In this document: positions 1 to 8,368 of the stretch, piece after piece
Layout: the number at the start of each line of letters is the position of its first letter
Position numbering within the stretch: the stretch's first letter is position 1
The notes under the pieces: model-generated
Database searches by the model: none
What the model saw: only the letters and a program-made list of their open reading frames with translations
Told to the model about the DNA's origin: nothing
NCBI GenBank assembly: GCA_963836005.1
Contig: CAWIHS010000002.1
Span: forward strand, 496,001-560,000
DNA: 64,000 nt
Reading direction: 5' to 3'
DNA from: CAWIHS01 sp963836005
GTDB taxonomy: Bacteria > Pseudomonadota > Gammaproteobacteria > GRL18
Translations under genes and position numbers: made by a program

Positions 1-994
1 ACTGCTTTTTGAACCAGAGTACATAATTTAGCAGTACCAGACTTAATAAGAGTAAGGCTGCTATGGCATTATGTGCCACAGCCACAGCGAGCGGTAAACT
101 GAAAAACACATTAGACAGGCCAAGACAAAACTGCAATGTTACGGTTGCTGTGATCAGCAATCCTGTGCTGCTAATCACTTTTCCAAAACCTCGAAGGTAG
201 AGTATGATGCCCAGAGTAAACAGGTATGAAAATGTTATTACAGATCCGATTCTATGAGTCCAATGTATAGCTGTCCTTGACTGTAAATCGAGCACCCCGC
301 CTTCATAATTAATGCCAGTCCCACGCCAGAGGACAAAAGCCTCGCTGAAATTCATATCAGGCCACCAGGATGCCTGGCATGTGGGTAAATCAGGGCATAC
401 CAGCGCCGCATAATTCGAACTTGTCCAACCTCCGAGAGCAATCTGCAAGATTAAAATAATAGTGGCTATGAGTGCAGCCAAGCGGTACTTCTTATTAAAA
501 GCCTGCTCAGCTAAACTGAAATATTCACCAGTTTTCAGCGTTAGCCAGAATAAAATGGCCAGGGTTGCAAAGCCAAATAAAAGATGCACTAAAACAACCA
601 GCGGCTTAAGCAGTAATGTGACCGTCCACATGCCCAGCAGTGCCTGAAATATCACTATAAAAAACAGAACTGTCGGCAGTATTATCGGTTGTTGAGCATT
701 ATTTCTGTTTTTCCAGGCTAGCAGAAACATGCATAGTATGAATAGTCCCAGAGTGCCGGCTACATAGCGGTGAACCATCTCCTTCCAGGCTTTAGCTGAA
801 TCTACGGGGCGGTCAGGGTAGGTTGCATTGGCCTGCAACAGTTCGCTGTCAGTGGCTGGCACATTAATCTGCCCGTAACAACCAGGCCAGTCAGGACATC
901 CCAATCCTGCATTTGACAATCGGGTATAGGCGCCCAGTATTATGGCGATAAATGCAATTACCATCGTAATCAATGCCAGCTTGTGAAAATTCAT
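1..994 (-). CDS. ctaA: Heme A synthase, COX15/CtaA family (3' end cut by window)
   Basis: Converts heme O to heme A in the inner membrane for aa3-type cytochrome oxidases. The reverse strand reads open from an ATG at 994 to base 1, giving 331 codons without a stop. The family is about 340-350 residues, so only a few C-terminal residues should be missing. The N-terminus MNFHKLALITMVIAFIAI is a membrane helix, followed by the family signature TRLSNAGLGCPDWPGCYGQ. Later come further hydrophobic helices and the segment AIHWTHRIGS, which carries a conserved heme-ligand histidine. An AAAGGTA ribosome site lies just upstream of the ATG. The gene is divergent from the oxidase subunit I-like gene at 1113, with a 118-bp spacer that must hold both promoters. 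Family assignment is from recognised motifs. Confidence 0.93.
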   Translation of the reverse strand, partial: MNFHKLALITMVIAFIAIILGAYTRLSNAGLGCPDWPGCYGQINVPATDSELLQANATYPDRPVDSAKAWKEMVHRYVAGTLGLFILCMFLLAWKNRNNAQQPIILPTVLFFIVIFQALLGMWTVTLLLKPLVVLVHLLFGFATLAILFWLTLKTGEYFSLAEQAFNKKYRLAALIATIILILQIALGGWTSSNYAALVCPDLPTCQASWWPDMNFSEAFVLWRGTGINYEGGVLDLQSRTAIHWTHRIGSVITFSYLFTLGIILYLRGFGKVISSTGLLITATVTLQFCLGLSNVFFSLPLAVAVAHNAIAALLLLSLVLLNYVLWFKKQ

Positions 995-1112
995 ATAAAA
1001 TACCTTTCTGGTGAAACCATAGTTAGAAAACCTGATGAGTTCTATTTTCTTATAGAATAGATTTTGTGGCGACTGAAAATGATAAATGAGCCTGTAATTT
1101 CATGGAGTAAAA

Positions 1113-2462
1113 ATGGAATATAGTTACATATTAGCCACAGATAAAGTGGAAATCAGGAGACTGGCTAAAGCCTGGCTGTTTTTGGGCATCATTTCATTAT
1201 TATTATCTGGTGTTTTTTCGATATTGCTGGTGATTTCAAGAACCCCTTCCGTTCAGTCTCACATTCCATTTATAGACTTCTTTCACACTGCGCTGGTTGT
1301 TCATGTTGATCTGTCTGTGCTGATCTGGTTTACTTCGTTTGCCAGTATTCTCTGGACTTTTACCTGCCGCAGCGTGAATAAGCTCGACTGGCTGGGGCTT
1401 TATTTAGCCGCCGCCGGCACTATTATTATTGTTGTCACACCCTTCATAGTGGATGGACATCCATTAATGAATAACTACATTCCCGTCCTGCAAACGCCTT
1501 TGTTTTACCTTGGGCTGTCACTGTATATTTCTGGACTGTCTCTGCGAATTATAAGAACACTTGCTGAACCCATTCCATTAAGCTTATGGACACCTGCCGG
1601 TTCATTAACAGCAGGTGTCTGGCTCAGTGCATTGACTGCTTTGCTGGCCCTGCTGTTCTTTTTCTATACACTCACTCAATTACCTGATGATCTGGAACCC
1701 GTCGCGTGGTTTGAGATGTTATTCTGGGGCAGTGGTCATTTATTGCAGTTTACACACATGTTACTGGTCTTTATCGTTTGGACGATACTATTACAGCAGA
1801 TAAAACGCCGCTTATTGTTGTCCCCTTTCATATTAGCTGTTTTTCTTATCCTGATCTTTATACCTGTTCTTTATGCTGCTGTTATTTACTCCCAGTATGA
1901 GCTGCTATCAGCCGAGTTTCATCAACAATTCACGCAATTAATGAAATATGGAAGTCTGACTTCATTGCCATTAGCTGTATTGATTTTATTCAACCTGCTC
2001 AGCGCTCAACCTGCAGAAGGACAGTTGATTCATCTGAAATTGGCCATCTGGCTTTCAGCTGCATTATTTGCAGCGGGGGGCTTGCTGGGATTTATGATTG
2101 AAGGGGTTAATGTAGTCATTCCCGCTCATTATCATGGTTCAATAGTGGGTATCACGCTTGCGTTTATGGGGTTCAGTTTTTATTTACTGCCGCTGCTTGG
2201 ATATCCACTGAAAAGCACCGCATTAAAGCTCGCAAAAATTCAGCCGGTTGTTTATTTTACAGGACAATTTATGCATATCAGCGGACTGGCCTGGTCTGGC
2301 GGTTATGGCGTACAGAGGAAAACAGCCGGAACAGCTCAGGGTCTTGATAGTCTGCCAGAGATAGCTGGCATGGCGCTGATGGGCGCCGGCGGTCTTGTCG
2401 CCATTATTGGAGGCATATTATTTGTGATTATTGCCTATTTGGCGATACGGTCTGGAAAATAA
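1113..2462 (+). CDS. Heme-copper oxidase subunit I-like membrane protein (cbb3/NorB-like)
   Basis: A 449-residue protein with about 12 predicted membrane helices. Histidines sit where the subunit I fold places metal ligands: VHVDLSVLIWF (helix II heme ligand), GSGHLLQFTH (copper-site helix VI), AHYHGSIVGITLAFMG (helix VII) and FMHISGLAWSGG (helix X heme ligand). The pattern fits the cbb3/NorB branch better than aa3 oxidases. No subunit II, III or cytochrome subunit gene is adjacent; its neighbours are heme A synthase (divergent) and a DUF2189 membrane protein. It may be an oxidase subunit whose partners lie outside the window, or a stand-alone family member. The electron donor and activity cannot be told from sequence. 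Start: ATG 1113, preceded by GGAGTAAAA. Confidence 0.75.
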   Translation: MEYSYILATDKVEIRRLAKAWLFLGIISLLLSGVFSILLVISRTPSVQSHIPFIDFFHTALVVHVDLSVLIWFTSFASILWTFTCRSVNKLDWLGLYLAAAGTIIIVVTPFIVDGHPLMNNYIPVLQTPLFYLGLSLYISGLSLRIIRTLAEPIPLSLWTPAGSLTAGVWLSALTALLALLFFFYTLTQLPDDLEPVAWFEMLFWGSGHLLQFTHMLLVFIVWTILLQQIKRRLLLSPFILAVFLILIFIPVLYAAVIYSQYELLSAEFHQQFTQLMKYGSLTSLPLAVLILFNLLSAQPAEGQLIHLKLAIWLSAALFAAGGLLGFMIEGVNVVIPAHYHGSIVGITLAFMGFSFYLLPLLGYPLKSTALKLAKIQPVVYFTGQFMHISGLAWSGGYGVQRKTAGTAQGLDSLPEIAGMALMGAGGLVAIIGGILFVIIAYLAIRSGK

Positions 2463-2563
2463 AATGTTCTCGACGCGCTACAGCAAGACAACATGGAATA
2501 TAAATCTTCTTCATCGCCGTTTAAAAAGATCTGCAAGCTGATATGCTGATTTTTCAGACTCTG

Positions 2564-3355
2564 TTATTCAGCCGGAGCTACAAGCTCGCGATATGCATGC
2601 CAGGTAGCATGTGCTATGACCGGCATGACTATTATCAATCCGATGAAATAGGTGAGAAAGCTAAAACACACAAGCATTACAATGAGGTATGCCCAAAGCA
2701 TCAGTGGCTTCGGGTTTTTCTTTACAGCAGCAACACTGGTCTTAATAGCGGCCATAAAGTCTATCTGCCGATCCATCAGCATGGGGACAGTAACGACACT
2801 GATACAAAATGTAAAAAGTGCGATTATTCCACCAAATGTAAAACCCACTAATAAAAACAATGTGTTTTCACCGGATAAAAACACTGCAGAAGGGAACTGT
2901 TCCCAATCAAGCATGGGCTGGTTGAAAAACAATACAAAAATCAGAATAGCAGACAAGATCCAGAAGAGCATAATAAGCATGAGGATAATCCCAATAGCAG
3001 AAATATGAACCGGATTTGAACGCCATGATTTCTGAATCTGGCAAAATTCGACTTTTTTATTTTGTTCCAGGGAACGACTAATGCCATACAGCCCCAAACC
3101 AAGTATAGGGGCGGACAGAAAAAAACCAGCTGCCAGCAACGGCAGCATAAACATCATGTCTCCATCAATGAGTCCCCAGACAAACAGGTAGCTGACGATA
3201 ACAAATACCAGACCGTAGGACAAACTATAAAAAGGTGCTGCTTTCAGGTCATTCCAACCTAACACCAGCCATTTCCAGGGGGCATCAAGAGTTATTTCCC
3301 TGATTTCTGGTGGTGCCATAATATTAGTATCATCAAAAACGCTTGTTTCACTCAT
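2564..3355 (-). CDS. DUF2189 family integral membrane protein
   Basis: 263 residues. A short soluble N-terminus (to about residue 40, ending near DAPWKWLVLGWNDLK) is followed by about six hydrophobic segments (roughly 44-62, 70-92, 115-145, 165-190, 225-250). The N-terminal stretch and helix pattern match DUF2189 proteins, which are often encoded beside cytochrome oxidase genes in proteobacteria. Biochemical role is unknown. It converges with the oxidase-like gene at 1113 and its stop lies about 100 bp beyond that gene's stop. There is no sign of damage. Confidence 0.8.
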   Translation of the reverse strand: MSETSVFDDTNIMAPPEIREITLDAPWKWLVLGWNDLKAAPFYSLSYGLVFVIVSYLFVWGLIDGDMMFMLPLLAAGFFLSAPILGLGLYGISRSLEQNKKVEFCQIQKSWRSNPVHISAIGIILMLIMLFWILSAILIFVLFFNQPMLDWEQFPSAVFLSGENTLFLLVGFTFGGIIALFTFCISVVTVPMLMDRQIDFMAAIKTSVAAVKKNPKPLMLWAYLIVMLVCFSFLTYFIGLIIVMPVIAHATWHAYRELVAPAE

Positions 3356-3880
3356 TATTTATCCTTCAATCCTTTAAAAACAATTTCACTACCGGGAAAA
3401 TACATAATAAATGAATAGTATCAATTTATTAATAAAGCAATTTAAAAATAGTTTTTATCATGGTAAAGCGAATTCTAACATATAAAACGCCGATGCGGAT
3501 AATAAGTGTTATTCCTGAAAAAGTGGCCAGTTTTAACTGTAAATATAGAGCTCCGTCCTGTTGAGCCAGGAACTCCAGTACCCAATAACGTTGTTAAAGT
3601 GACTGATTACAGCAAAATAGATCCATTGAGCACAGGCTGTCATCATGAGTAAGGGATTTAGATGCTGCCGCAGAAATTTGCCTCACAATGTCTTGATAAT
3701 TTTCATACCAGACTGGCTTTTCATGAGGCAAAAAATACCCGGGTTAAGAGTATCCCGGGTGGTGATGTTAGTGTGCAATGCATTTGTTGTGGTTTGAGTG
3801 ATAGCAATGACGTAGTTAATTATGCAAGGGGATGGAATAACTACCGCCAGGAGTCAGAAAGTGACAGATCAGCCTGCGCA
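3356..3880. other. Gene-free spacer with a small palindrome
   Basis: 525 bp without a convincing gene. The only structure seen is a perfect 7-bp inverted repeat, ACCCGGG at 3737-3743 and CCCGGGT at 3754-3760. No run of T follows, so it does not look like a terminator. The first part should hold the promoter of the DUF2189 gene on the reverse strand. Confidence 0.5.
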
Positions 3881-4720
3881 CTAACGTAAACCTACTTCTG
3901 TCAGTTCAAACAGCTGCTCATCCGTAAGTTTAAATTTGGCGTAATAAAGGTCGGCGCTATCAATGCTTAAGCGGGGTACAATAATGAAATTTCCGTCGAA
4001 ATAAGCGACAGAGTCAATACCATCCGCCCTGGAATCATCCACCTGTTCGTAGGTTATAAATTCGAACAGCAGTGGCTCGTCATACGACTTCAATATTAAT
4101 TTTGCTCTGAAAAAATCACCGTTAAGGTTTAATATTTGAAAATCAAGATTTTCATTTGCTGATGTATATTCTACCAGCGATGTTTTGCTTGCTTGAGTTT
4201 CATAAGGCTGAAAACCTGTCCAGTTCCCAGATTCACGATATTGACAGGCATACATAACACCACTCCATAAAACGCTACCATCAGGTTTCATAATCGGATT
4301 ACATTGTGTTGCGGCACAGCCTACACGCAGAGATTCATCCCAGATGATCTGGGTATAATGTCCCACGGCATTACCGTTTACAGAGCTGTTGGTCGTAAAA
4401 TCATAATCGTTATGCTCATCAGCCCAGATGGCTATTCCTGCAGTGAGTGAGCCATTAGAACCGGAATGAGCATACAGGTTTTCACCTCCAGTATTGGAGT
4501 GTTCCCAGACACATTTATCGGTATGTGATTGCGCCGAATCAGCCAGTGCTGTATCCCAATACATATCCTGAATATACGGCTCCGGTCTGGGCTGAGATCC
4601 CAATTCACCCCGGTTCAAGATATTTCTCCATTTATTATGTTCAGCAACGGCACTTTGGGGATCAATGGAACCTGCCAGGGCTATATTGCTGATGAATAAA
4701 AGTAATAGAATTTTGATCAT
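3881..4720 (-). CDS. Secreted CAP-domain (SCP/PR-1-like) protein
   Basis: 279 residues with a signal peptide (MIKILLLLFISNIALA, cleavage near 16-17). Residues 20-175 form a CAP domain: the entry helix AEHNKWRNIL, then CVWEHSNTGGENLYA, then GHYTQIIWDESLRVGCA, then GVMYACQYRESGNW. The two CAP-site histidines (in WEHS and GHYTQ) and the glutamate of GENLYA are present. Cysteines suggest disulfides. The last 100 residues are a separate domain I do not recognise. Bacterial CAP proteins are secreted and mostly of unknown function. It stands alone. Confidence 0.85.
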   Translation of the reverse strand: MIKILLLLFISNIALAGSIDPQSAVAEHNKWRNILNRGELGSQPRPEPYIQDMYWDTALADSAQSHTDKCVWEHSNTGGENLYAHSGSNGSLTAGIAIWADEHNDYDFTTNSSVNGNAVGHYTQIIWDESLRVGCAATQCNPIMKPDGSVLWSGVMYACQYRESGNWTGFQPYETQASKTSLVEYTSANENLDFQILNLNGDFFRAKLILKSYDEPLLFEFITYEQVDDSRADGIDSVAYFDGNFIIVPRLSIDSADLYYAKFKLTDEQLFELTEVGLR

Positions 4721-5019
4721 AGTTATTAAAAATGGTTATTAGAAATAGTTATAAATAATTGTTGTAGTTTTTTAGTAAGCGATTGTCAGTATTAAGTTAG
4801 CTTCGACAGCAAACTCTCTTCTTTGTTGTAAATCAGCTAAGCATTATATAATAAAATACTAAAAAAACAAATGACTACTGCACCGCCGGGGAGATACATG
4901 CTGGCTTTAGCTGATATTCAGTGCTAATAAGACGAGAAAATGTTTCAAAAAGCACACAAGCTGTGGGTGTGGGGGGGTTCCCGTAAAGTATTACAGGAAC
5001 AGAAAAGCTGTTGGCTTAA

Positions 5020-5175
5020 TCAACGGCCTGTTTTGTGCCATGTTTTTTCAGAGCCATCTTTGGTGGCATCCCAGGCTTCATGTGAAGTCTCTTTGGTTTT
5101 ATCCCATGTAGAGTCTTCAGCATGCAGGGACGTAAAAAGTGCAACAGACAAGAATGTCATGACAAAGAATTTCAT
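5020..5175 (-). CDS. Small secreted protein with repeated Trp-Lys-Thr motif
   Basis: A 51-codon reverse-strand gene. A very strong ribosome site (GGGGGAAAA) precedes ATG 5175. The signal peptide MKFFVMTFLSVALFTSLHA should leave a mature peptide of about 32 residues. That peptide consists of three similar units: STWDKTKETSHE, AWDATKDGSEK, TWHKTGR. Each carries a tryptophan, a charged residue and Thr-Lys. This 11-residue periodicity suggests an amphipathic helix of the kind seen in small stress-type periplasmic proteins. Downstream, a perfect 10-bp hairpin occupies 4979-5002 but has no T-run. Function unknown. Confidence 0.65.
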   Translation of the reverse strand: MKFFVMTFLSVALFTSLHAEDSTWDKTKETSHEAWDATKDGSEKTWHKTGR

Positions 5176-5307
5176 TGTTTTTCCCCCATAATTGGAACCA
5201 GTTTAAAGTTTACAAATTTATCCCAGCTAGTAGTGCAATCGGGTTGGCGAACAATAACATAATCATTAGAAATTAAAAGATTCAGGGAATATTTTCCAGC
5301 TCTGTGA

Positions 5308-5466
5308 TTAGAGGCCGAGATCCAGCTTATTTGTGATAAGGATGATGATAACCGTTGTTCCCAGCATCCAGATGGGGCCCAGCAGCCACATCAGCAGTGG
5401 AATAGAGATATAGTAACCGCGCATGCCCGGATTATAATATAGCGCAGCGCGGTTAATTGGTGGTAA
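5308..5466 (-). pseudogene. C-terminal fragment of a DUF599 membrane protein
   Basis: The reverse strand reads about 52 codons ending in a stop at 5308-5310. It contains ALYYNPGMRGYYISIPLL followed by WLLGPIWMLGTTVIII. This resembles the C-terminus of DUF599 proteins (a Gly-Tyr-Tyr helix, then a Gly-Pro-Trp helix). No matching N-terminal half or start codon precedes it: upstream sequence is AT-rich and leads into a repeat element at 5570. It is probably a gene remnant. Assignment rests on recalled family pattern. Confidence 0.45.
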
Positions 5467-5569
5467 CAAAATTTTCCAAATTAATGGATAAATGATAATT
5501 TTCCGCTAGGTTCACCAGGAATGAGACCTGATTGTAAGATCTTAATACCAGAAAAAAGCTTATAAATGT

Positions 5570-5730
5570 AATTAGTGTCCATCCGTTTTTTCATGGACAC
5601 TTGCGGCACAGGGATGTGCTAACATTTTTAATGATGACAAATCATTTAAAATGCAGCAAAAGAAAAATCAAATTTTTCTTTTGCCTTCCATAATATAGCC
5701 AGGATGGCTATTTATGGATGGAAACTAATT
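5570..5730. repeat. Palindromic element family A, copy 1 (161 bp, MITE-like)
   Basis: Starts AATTAGTGTCCATCC and ends GGATGGAAACTAATT, an imperfect terminal inverted repeat of about 15 bp. Inside are at least three hairpins: GTCCAT/ATGGAC near the left end, CAAAAGAAAAAT/ATTTTTCTTTTG in the middle, and ATAGCC/GGCTAT near the right end. Further copies lie at 34378-34538 (same length) and 43898-44010 (internally deleted). No coding potential, so it would need a transposase supplied elsewhere. Confidence 0.85.
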
Positions 5731-5788
5731 AGCAGGGAAATCAGTACGATCAGGAATTCATAGAATGCATGCATGATAAATCAGCATA

Positions 5789-6193
5789 TTATTTTAACAC
5801 GGCAATATCCTCTGCCTGCGGTCCTTTACCACTATTTCCTATAGAAAATTCCACATTTTGCCCCTCACGCAAAGAACGATGACCTTTACCGCGGATAGAT
5901 CGAAAATGGACAAAAATGTCTTCGCCTACTGCTCGACTGATAAATCCATAACCTTTATTACTGTCGAACCATTTCACAACCCCAACTTCTCTATTGGGAT
6001 CATGGCTCCGGGTCTGTTCGGTGAAGGTTTTGTCTGCTGCACTGGAGGGTATGAATGACATCATGAGCAACAGTAAGAGTGCCGAAAAAAAGCCTGCGTA
6101 GTAAGGGGCATAATCTGTGCCAATCAATTTTGCAATAAAACCAGCGGCTAGGCTGGCGACAATCAAAATGAATAAATTCTTTACATTAAACAT
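5789..6193 (-). CDS. Membrane-anchored cold-shock-domain protein
   Basis: 134 residues from ATG 6193. Residues 1-55 form two hydrophobic segments (NLFILIVASLAAGFIAKL and YAGFFSALLLLLMMSFI). A cold-shock domain fills residues 67-134 with both RNA-binding motifs: KGYGFI (RNP1) and DIFVHF (RNP2). Cold-shock domains bind single-stranded RNA or DNA; here the domain should face the cytoplasm tethered to the membrane. A longer GTG start at 6235 is possible but adds a hydrophilic stretch before the first helix and has no ribosome site. Family A repeat copy 1 ends 58 bp beyond its stop. Confidence 0.8.
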   Translation of the reverse strand: MFNVKNLFILIVASLAAGFIAKLIGTDYAPYYAGFFSALLLLLMMSFIPSSAADKTFTEQTRSHDPNREVGVVKWFDSNKGYGFISRAVGEDIFVHFRSIRGKGHRSLREGQNVEFSIGNSGKGPQAEDIAVLK

Positions 6194-6427
6194 TACCGGG
6201 TACTCGTAGAAAAGTGAATTAAAACCATCGCACACAAGATATATTGAATATTAACTTATGAATTAAGGGCCCATATATAATAATGTATAAAAAACATGCA
6301 CCAGACAAGGCATGTTCAAACAGGATAAAACTAACTATATGCTGGTATATGAGTTAACTTGAGTTAAACAGACTATAATTTAACAATTATCTGCTTTTTG
6401 TCAAATTTTTATACAGTCACACAGGCT

Positions 6428-6877
6428 TCAGAGATCCTGTTGAAGTTCACCTTGCAGATAAACCCACTTTCCGTCTATTTTTTTAAACAGAGATTTTTCT
6501 TCCATCCTGTGAGCCTTGCCGTTTAACTTGAAACGGGCCACAAAATGGACTTGTCCTGCCTGGTCCTCCTGACCTCCTTGCAGAGTAGAAACGATTTTCA
6601 GTCCAATCCAGTGATGCTGCAGCGAAATAAAATCGATAGCAGAGGGTTTAAAATCCTCATGCCAGCTTTGCAGCAGGTATTCACTGTTCTTTTGAGTGTA
6701 AGCGGTATAGCGTGAACGCATTAACTGTTCTGCAGTGGCCGGTAACGATCGGGACGTAATGAAGGGTTGACAGCATTGCTCGAAAGAACGTCCGGACTGA
6801 CAGGGGCATTCAGATGTGTCTGCTATGTGGTATAATTCGGGCCGATTTCTGGCGTTCGGCCGGATATGCCTGTTCAT
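6428..6877 (-). CDS. ychJ: YchJ family SEC-C motif protein (UPF0225)
   Basis: 149 residues. A SEC-C zinc-binding motif lies near residues 24-37 (CPCQSGRSFEQCCQPF), followed by the YchJ core with MRSRYTAYTQKN and LQSWHEDFKPSAI, and a C-terminal SnoaL-like half. Family members are small cytoplasmic proteins of unclear function. The ATG overlaps the lysA stop by 4 bp (ATGA), so the two are translationally coupled. Confidence 0.85.
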   Translation of the reverse strand: MNRHIRPNARNRPELYHIADTSECPCQSGRSFEQCCQPFITSRSLPATAEQLMRSRYTAYTQKNSEYLLQSWHEDFKPSAIDFISLQHHWIGLKIVSTLQGGQEDQAGQVHFVARFKLNGKAHRMEEKSLFKKIDGKWVYLQGELQQDL

Positions 6878-8121
6878 GGCAGCACAGATTCATTATTAAA
6901 CAGCGAAGCAATAGTTTCTCTTTCTCGTATGAGGTAATGCTGGTCACCATCAACCATGACTTCTGCACAGCGAGGACGGGAATTATAATTTGAGCTCATA
7001 CTGAAACCGTAGGCACCGGCGGAGCGAATGGCGAGCAGCTCATCAGCTTTAATGCACAGAGCCCGATCCTTGCCTAAAAAGTCACCGGTTTCACAGATGG
7101 GGCCCACCAGATCATAGACAGCTGTTTGCGCAGCGTGGTGCTCGTTGATCGGCACTATTTGCTGCCAGGCCTGATACAGCGTGGGACGCATCAGATCGTT
7201 CATGGCGGCATCAATAATAGCAAAGTTTTTTTCTTCACCCTGTTTAATATACTCGACTTTGGTCACCAGGATACCCGCATTGCCGGCAATCGCGCGACCG
7301 GGTTCGAGAATGATCTTTAACAACCTGCCGTTCATGGCCTGGCTAATGGCAGCTGCATATTCTGCTGGTGTGGGAGGTGTTTCATCTTGATAGGGAATAC
7401 CGAGACCACCGCCGAGATCCAGGTGCTTCAACTTGATACCGTCTTTACGCAATTCATCTACCAGCAATAAAATCCGCTTGAGAGCATCAATAAAAGGGGA
7501 AATCTCCAGTAACTGAGAACCGATATGGCAGTCTACACCAATAATTTCAAGATGATCATGCTCAGCAATCCGTTGATAGACTTCACGTACCTGCTCGATA
7601 GGAATGCCGAATTTGTTTACTTTCAGTCCCGTTGAAATATAAGGATGTGTTTTTGCATCAACATCAGGATTGACCCGCACTGAAACCGGGGCCGTAACCC
7701 CTAGTTCGGCTGCCACCTCATTGAGCCGCTCGACTTCAGCTGCAGATTCAATATTAAAACAATGGATGCCCACTTCCAGGGCACGCTGTATTTCATCACG
7801 ACGCTTACCAACACCGGAAAATACTATTTTCTCAGGTGAACCCCCTGCCGCCAGTACTCGTTCCAGTTCCCCTACGGACACAATATCAAAGCCGCTGCCC
7901 ATGCGGGCAAAGAGATTTAAAACGGCCAGATTGGAATTAGCTTTTACGGCGTAACAGATCAGATGATCCTGGCCAGCCAGTGCCTCGTCAAAAGCCTGCC
8001 AGTGTCTTTCCAGTGTGGTTCGTGAATAGACATATAGCGGAGTTCCATAACGATTGGCGAGTCGGCTCACCGGCACTTTCTCAGCCATAAGCTGTCCGTT
8101 CTGATAATTAAAATAATCCAT
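6874..8121 (-). CDS. lysA: Diaminopimelate decarboxylase
   Basis: Last step of lysine synthesis: meso-diaminopimelate to L-lysine plus CO2, PLP-dependent, cytoplasmic. 415 residues, normal family length. The PLP lysine is Lys60 in CYAVKANSN. Further signatures are HIGSQ, HLDLGGGLGIPY (phosphate-binding glycine loop), EPGRAI, and GPICETGDFLG with the catalytic cysteine. YGFSMSSNYNSRPR near the C-terminus is diagnostic. It lies 41 bp after lptM and overlaps ychJ, forming the transcription unit lptM-lysA-ychJ. Confidence 0.96.
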   Translation of the reverse strand: MDYFNYQNGQLMAEKVPVSRLANRYGTPLYVYSRTTLERHWQAFDEALAGQDHLICYAVKANSNLAVLNLFARMGSGFDIVSVGELERVLAAGGSPEKIVFSGVGKRRDEIQRALEVGIHCFNIESAAEVERLNEVAAELGVTAPVSVRVNPDVDAKTHPYISTGLKVNKFGIPIEQVREVYQRIAEHDHLEIIGVDCHIGSQLLEISPFIDALKRILLLVDELRKDGIKLKHLDLGGGLGIPYQDETPPTPAEYAAAISQAMNGRLLKIILEPGRAIAGNAGILVTKVEYIKQGEEKNFAIIDAAMNDLMRPTLYQAWQQIVPINEHHAAQTAVYDLVGPICETGDFLGKDRALCIKADELLAIRSAGAYGFSMSSNYNSRPRCAEVMVDGDQHYLIRERETIASLFNNESVLP

Positions 8122-8162
8122 ACAGAGTTTCTTGTGTTTGTTTTCTATGTGAATCGATGTGG

Positions 8163-8306
8163 TTAATTATTAATGTCCTGTTCTTTTACCGGAGGTTCTT
8201 CAGGAAAGTACAAAGGGCCTTTTTGTCCACAGGCTGTTAAAATGTTGCCGATACCTAAAATGGCAATGATAAGATAAAGCGCAAGTTGTGCGCGGCACAT
8301 ATTCAT
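8163..8306 (-). CDS. lptM: Small outer-membrane lipoprotein LptM (YifL)
   Basis: A 47-residue reverse-strand gene from ATG 8306 to a TAA at 8163. It carries a lipoprotein signal ending ILTAC, followed by the family hallmark CGQKGPLYFPEEPP. LptM assists folding of the LPS translocon LptD in E. coli. The gene lies just upstream of lysA on the same strand, the arrangement known from Pseudomonas and others. It is short but the signature is unmistakable. Confidence 0.88.
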   Translation of the reverse strand: MNMCRAQLALYLIIAILGIGNILTACGQKGPLYFPEEPPVKEQDINN

Positions 8307-8368
8307 GGTGTCATCCGTAAAGCTGTTTTATACTCTGTGGATTATACCTGAAAAACGAATGCCTGGTA

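Noticed and set aside
3737..3760. Terminator at the ACCCGGG palindrome
   Set aside because: A stem is present but no T-run on either strand.
3662..3889. 75-codon forward reading frame
   Set aside because: No ribosome site, no recognisable domain, and it overlaps the end of the CAP gene on the other strand.
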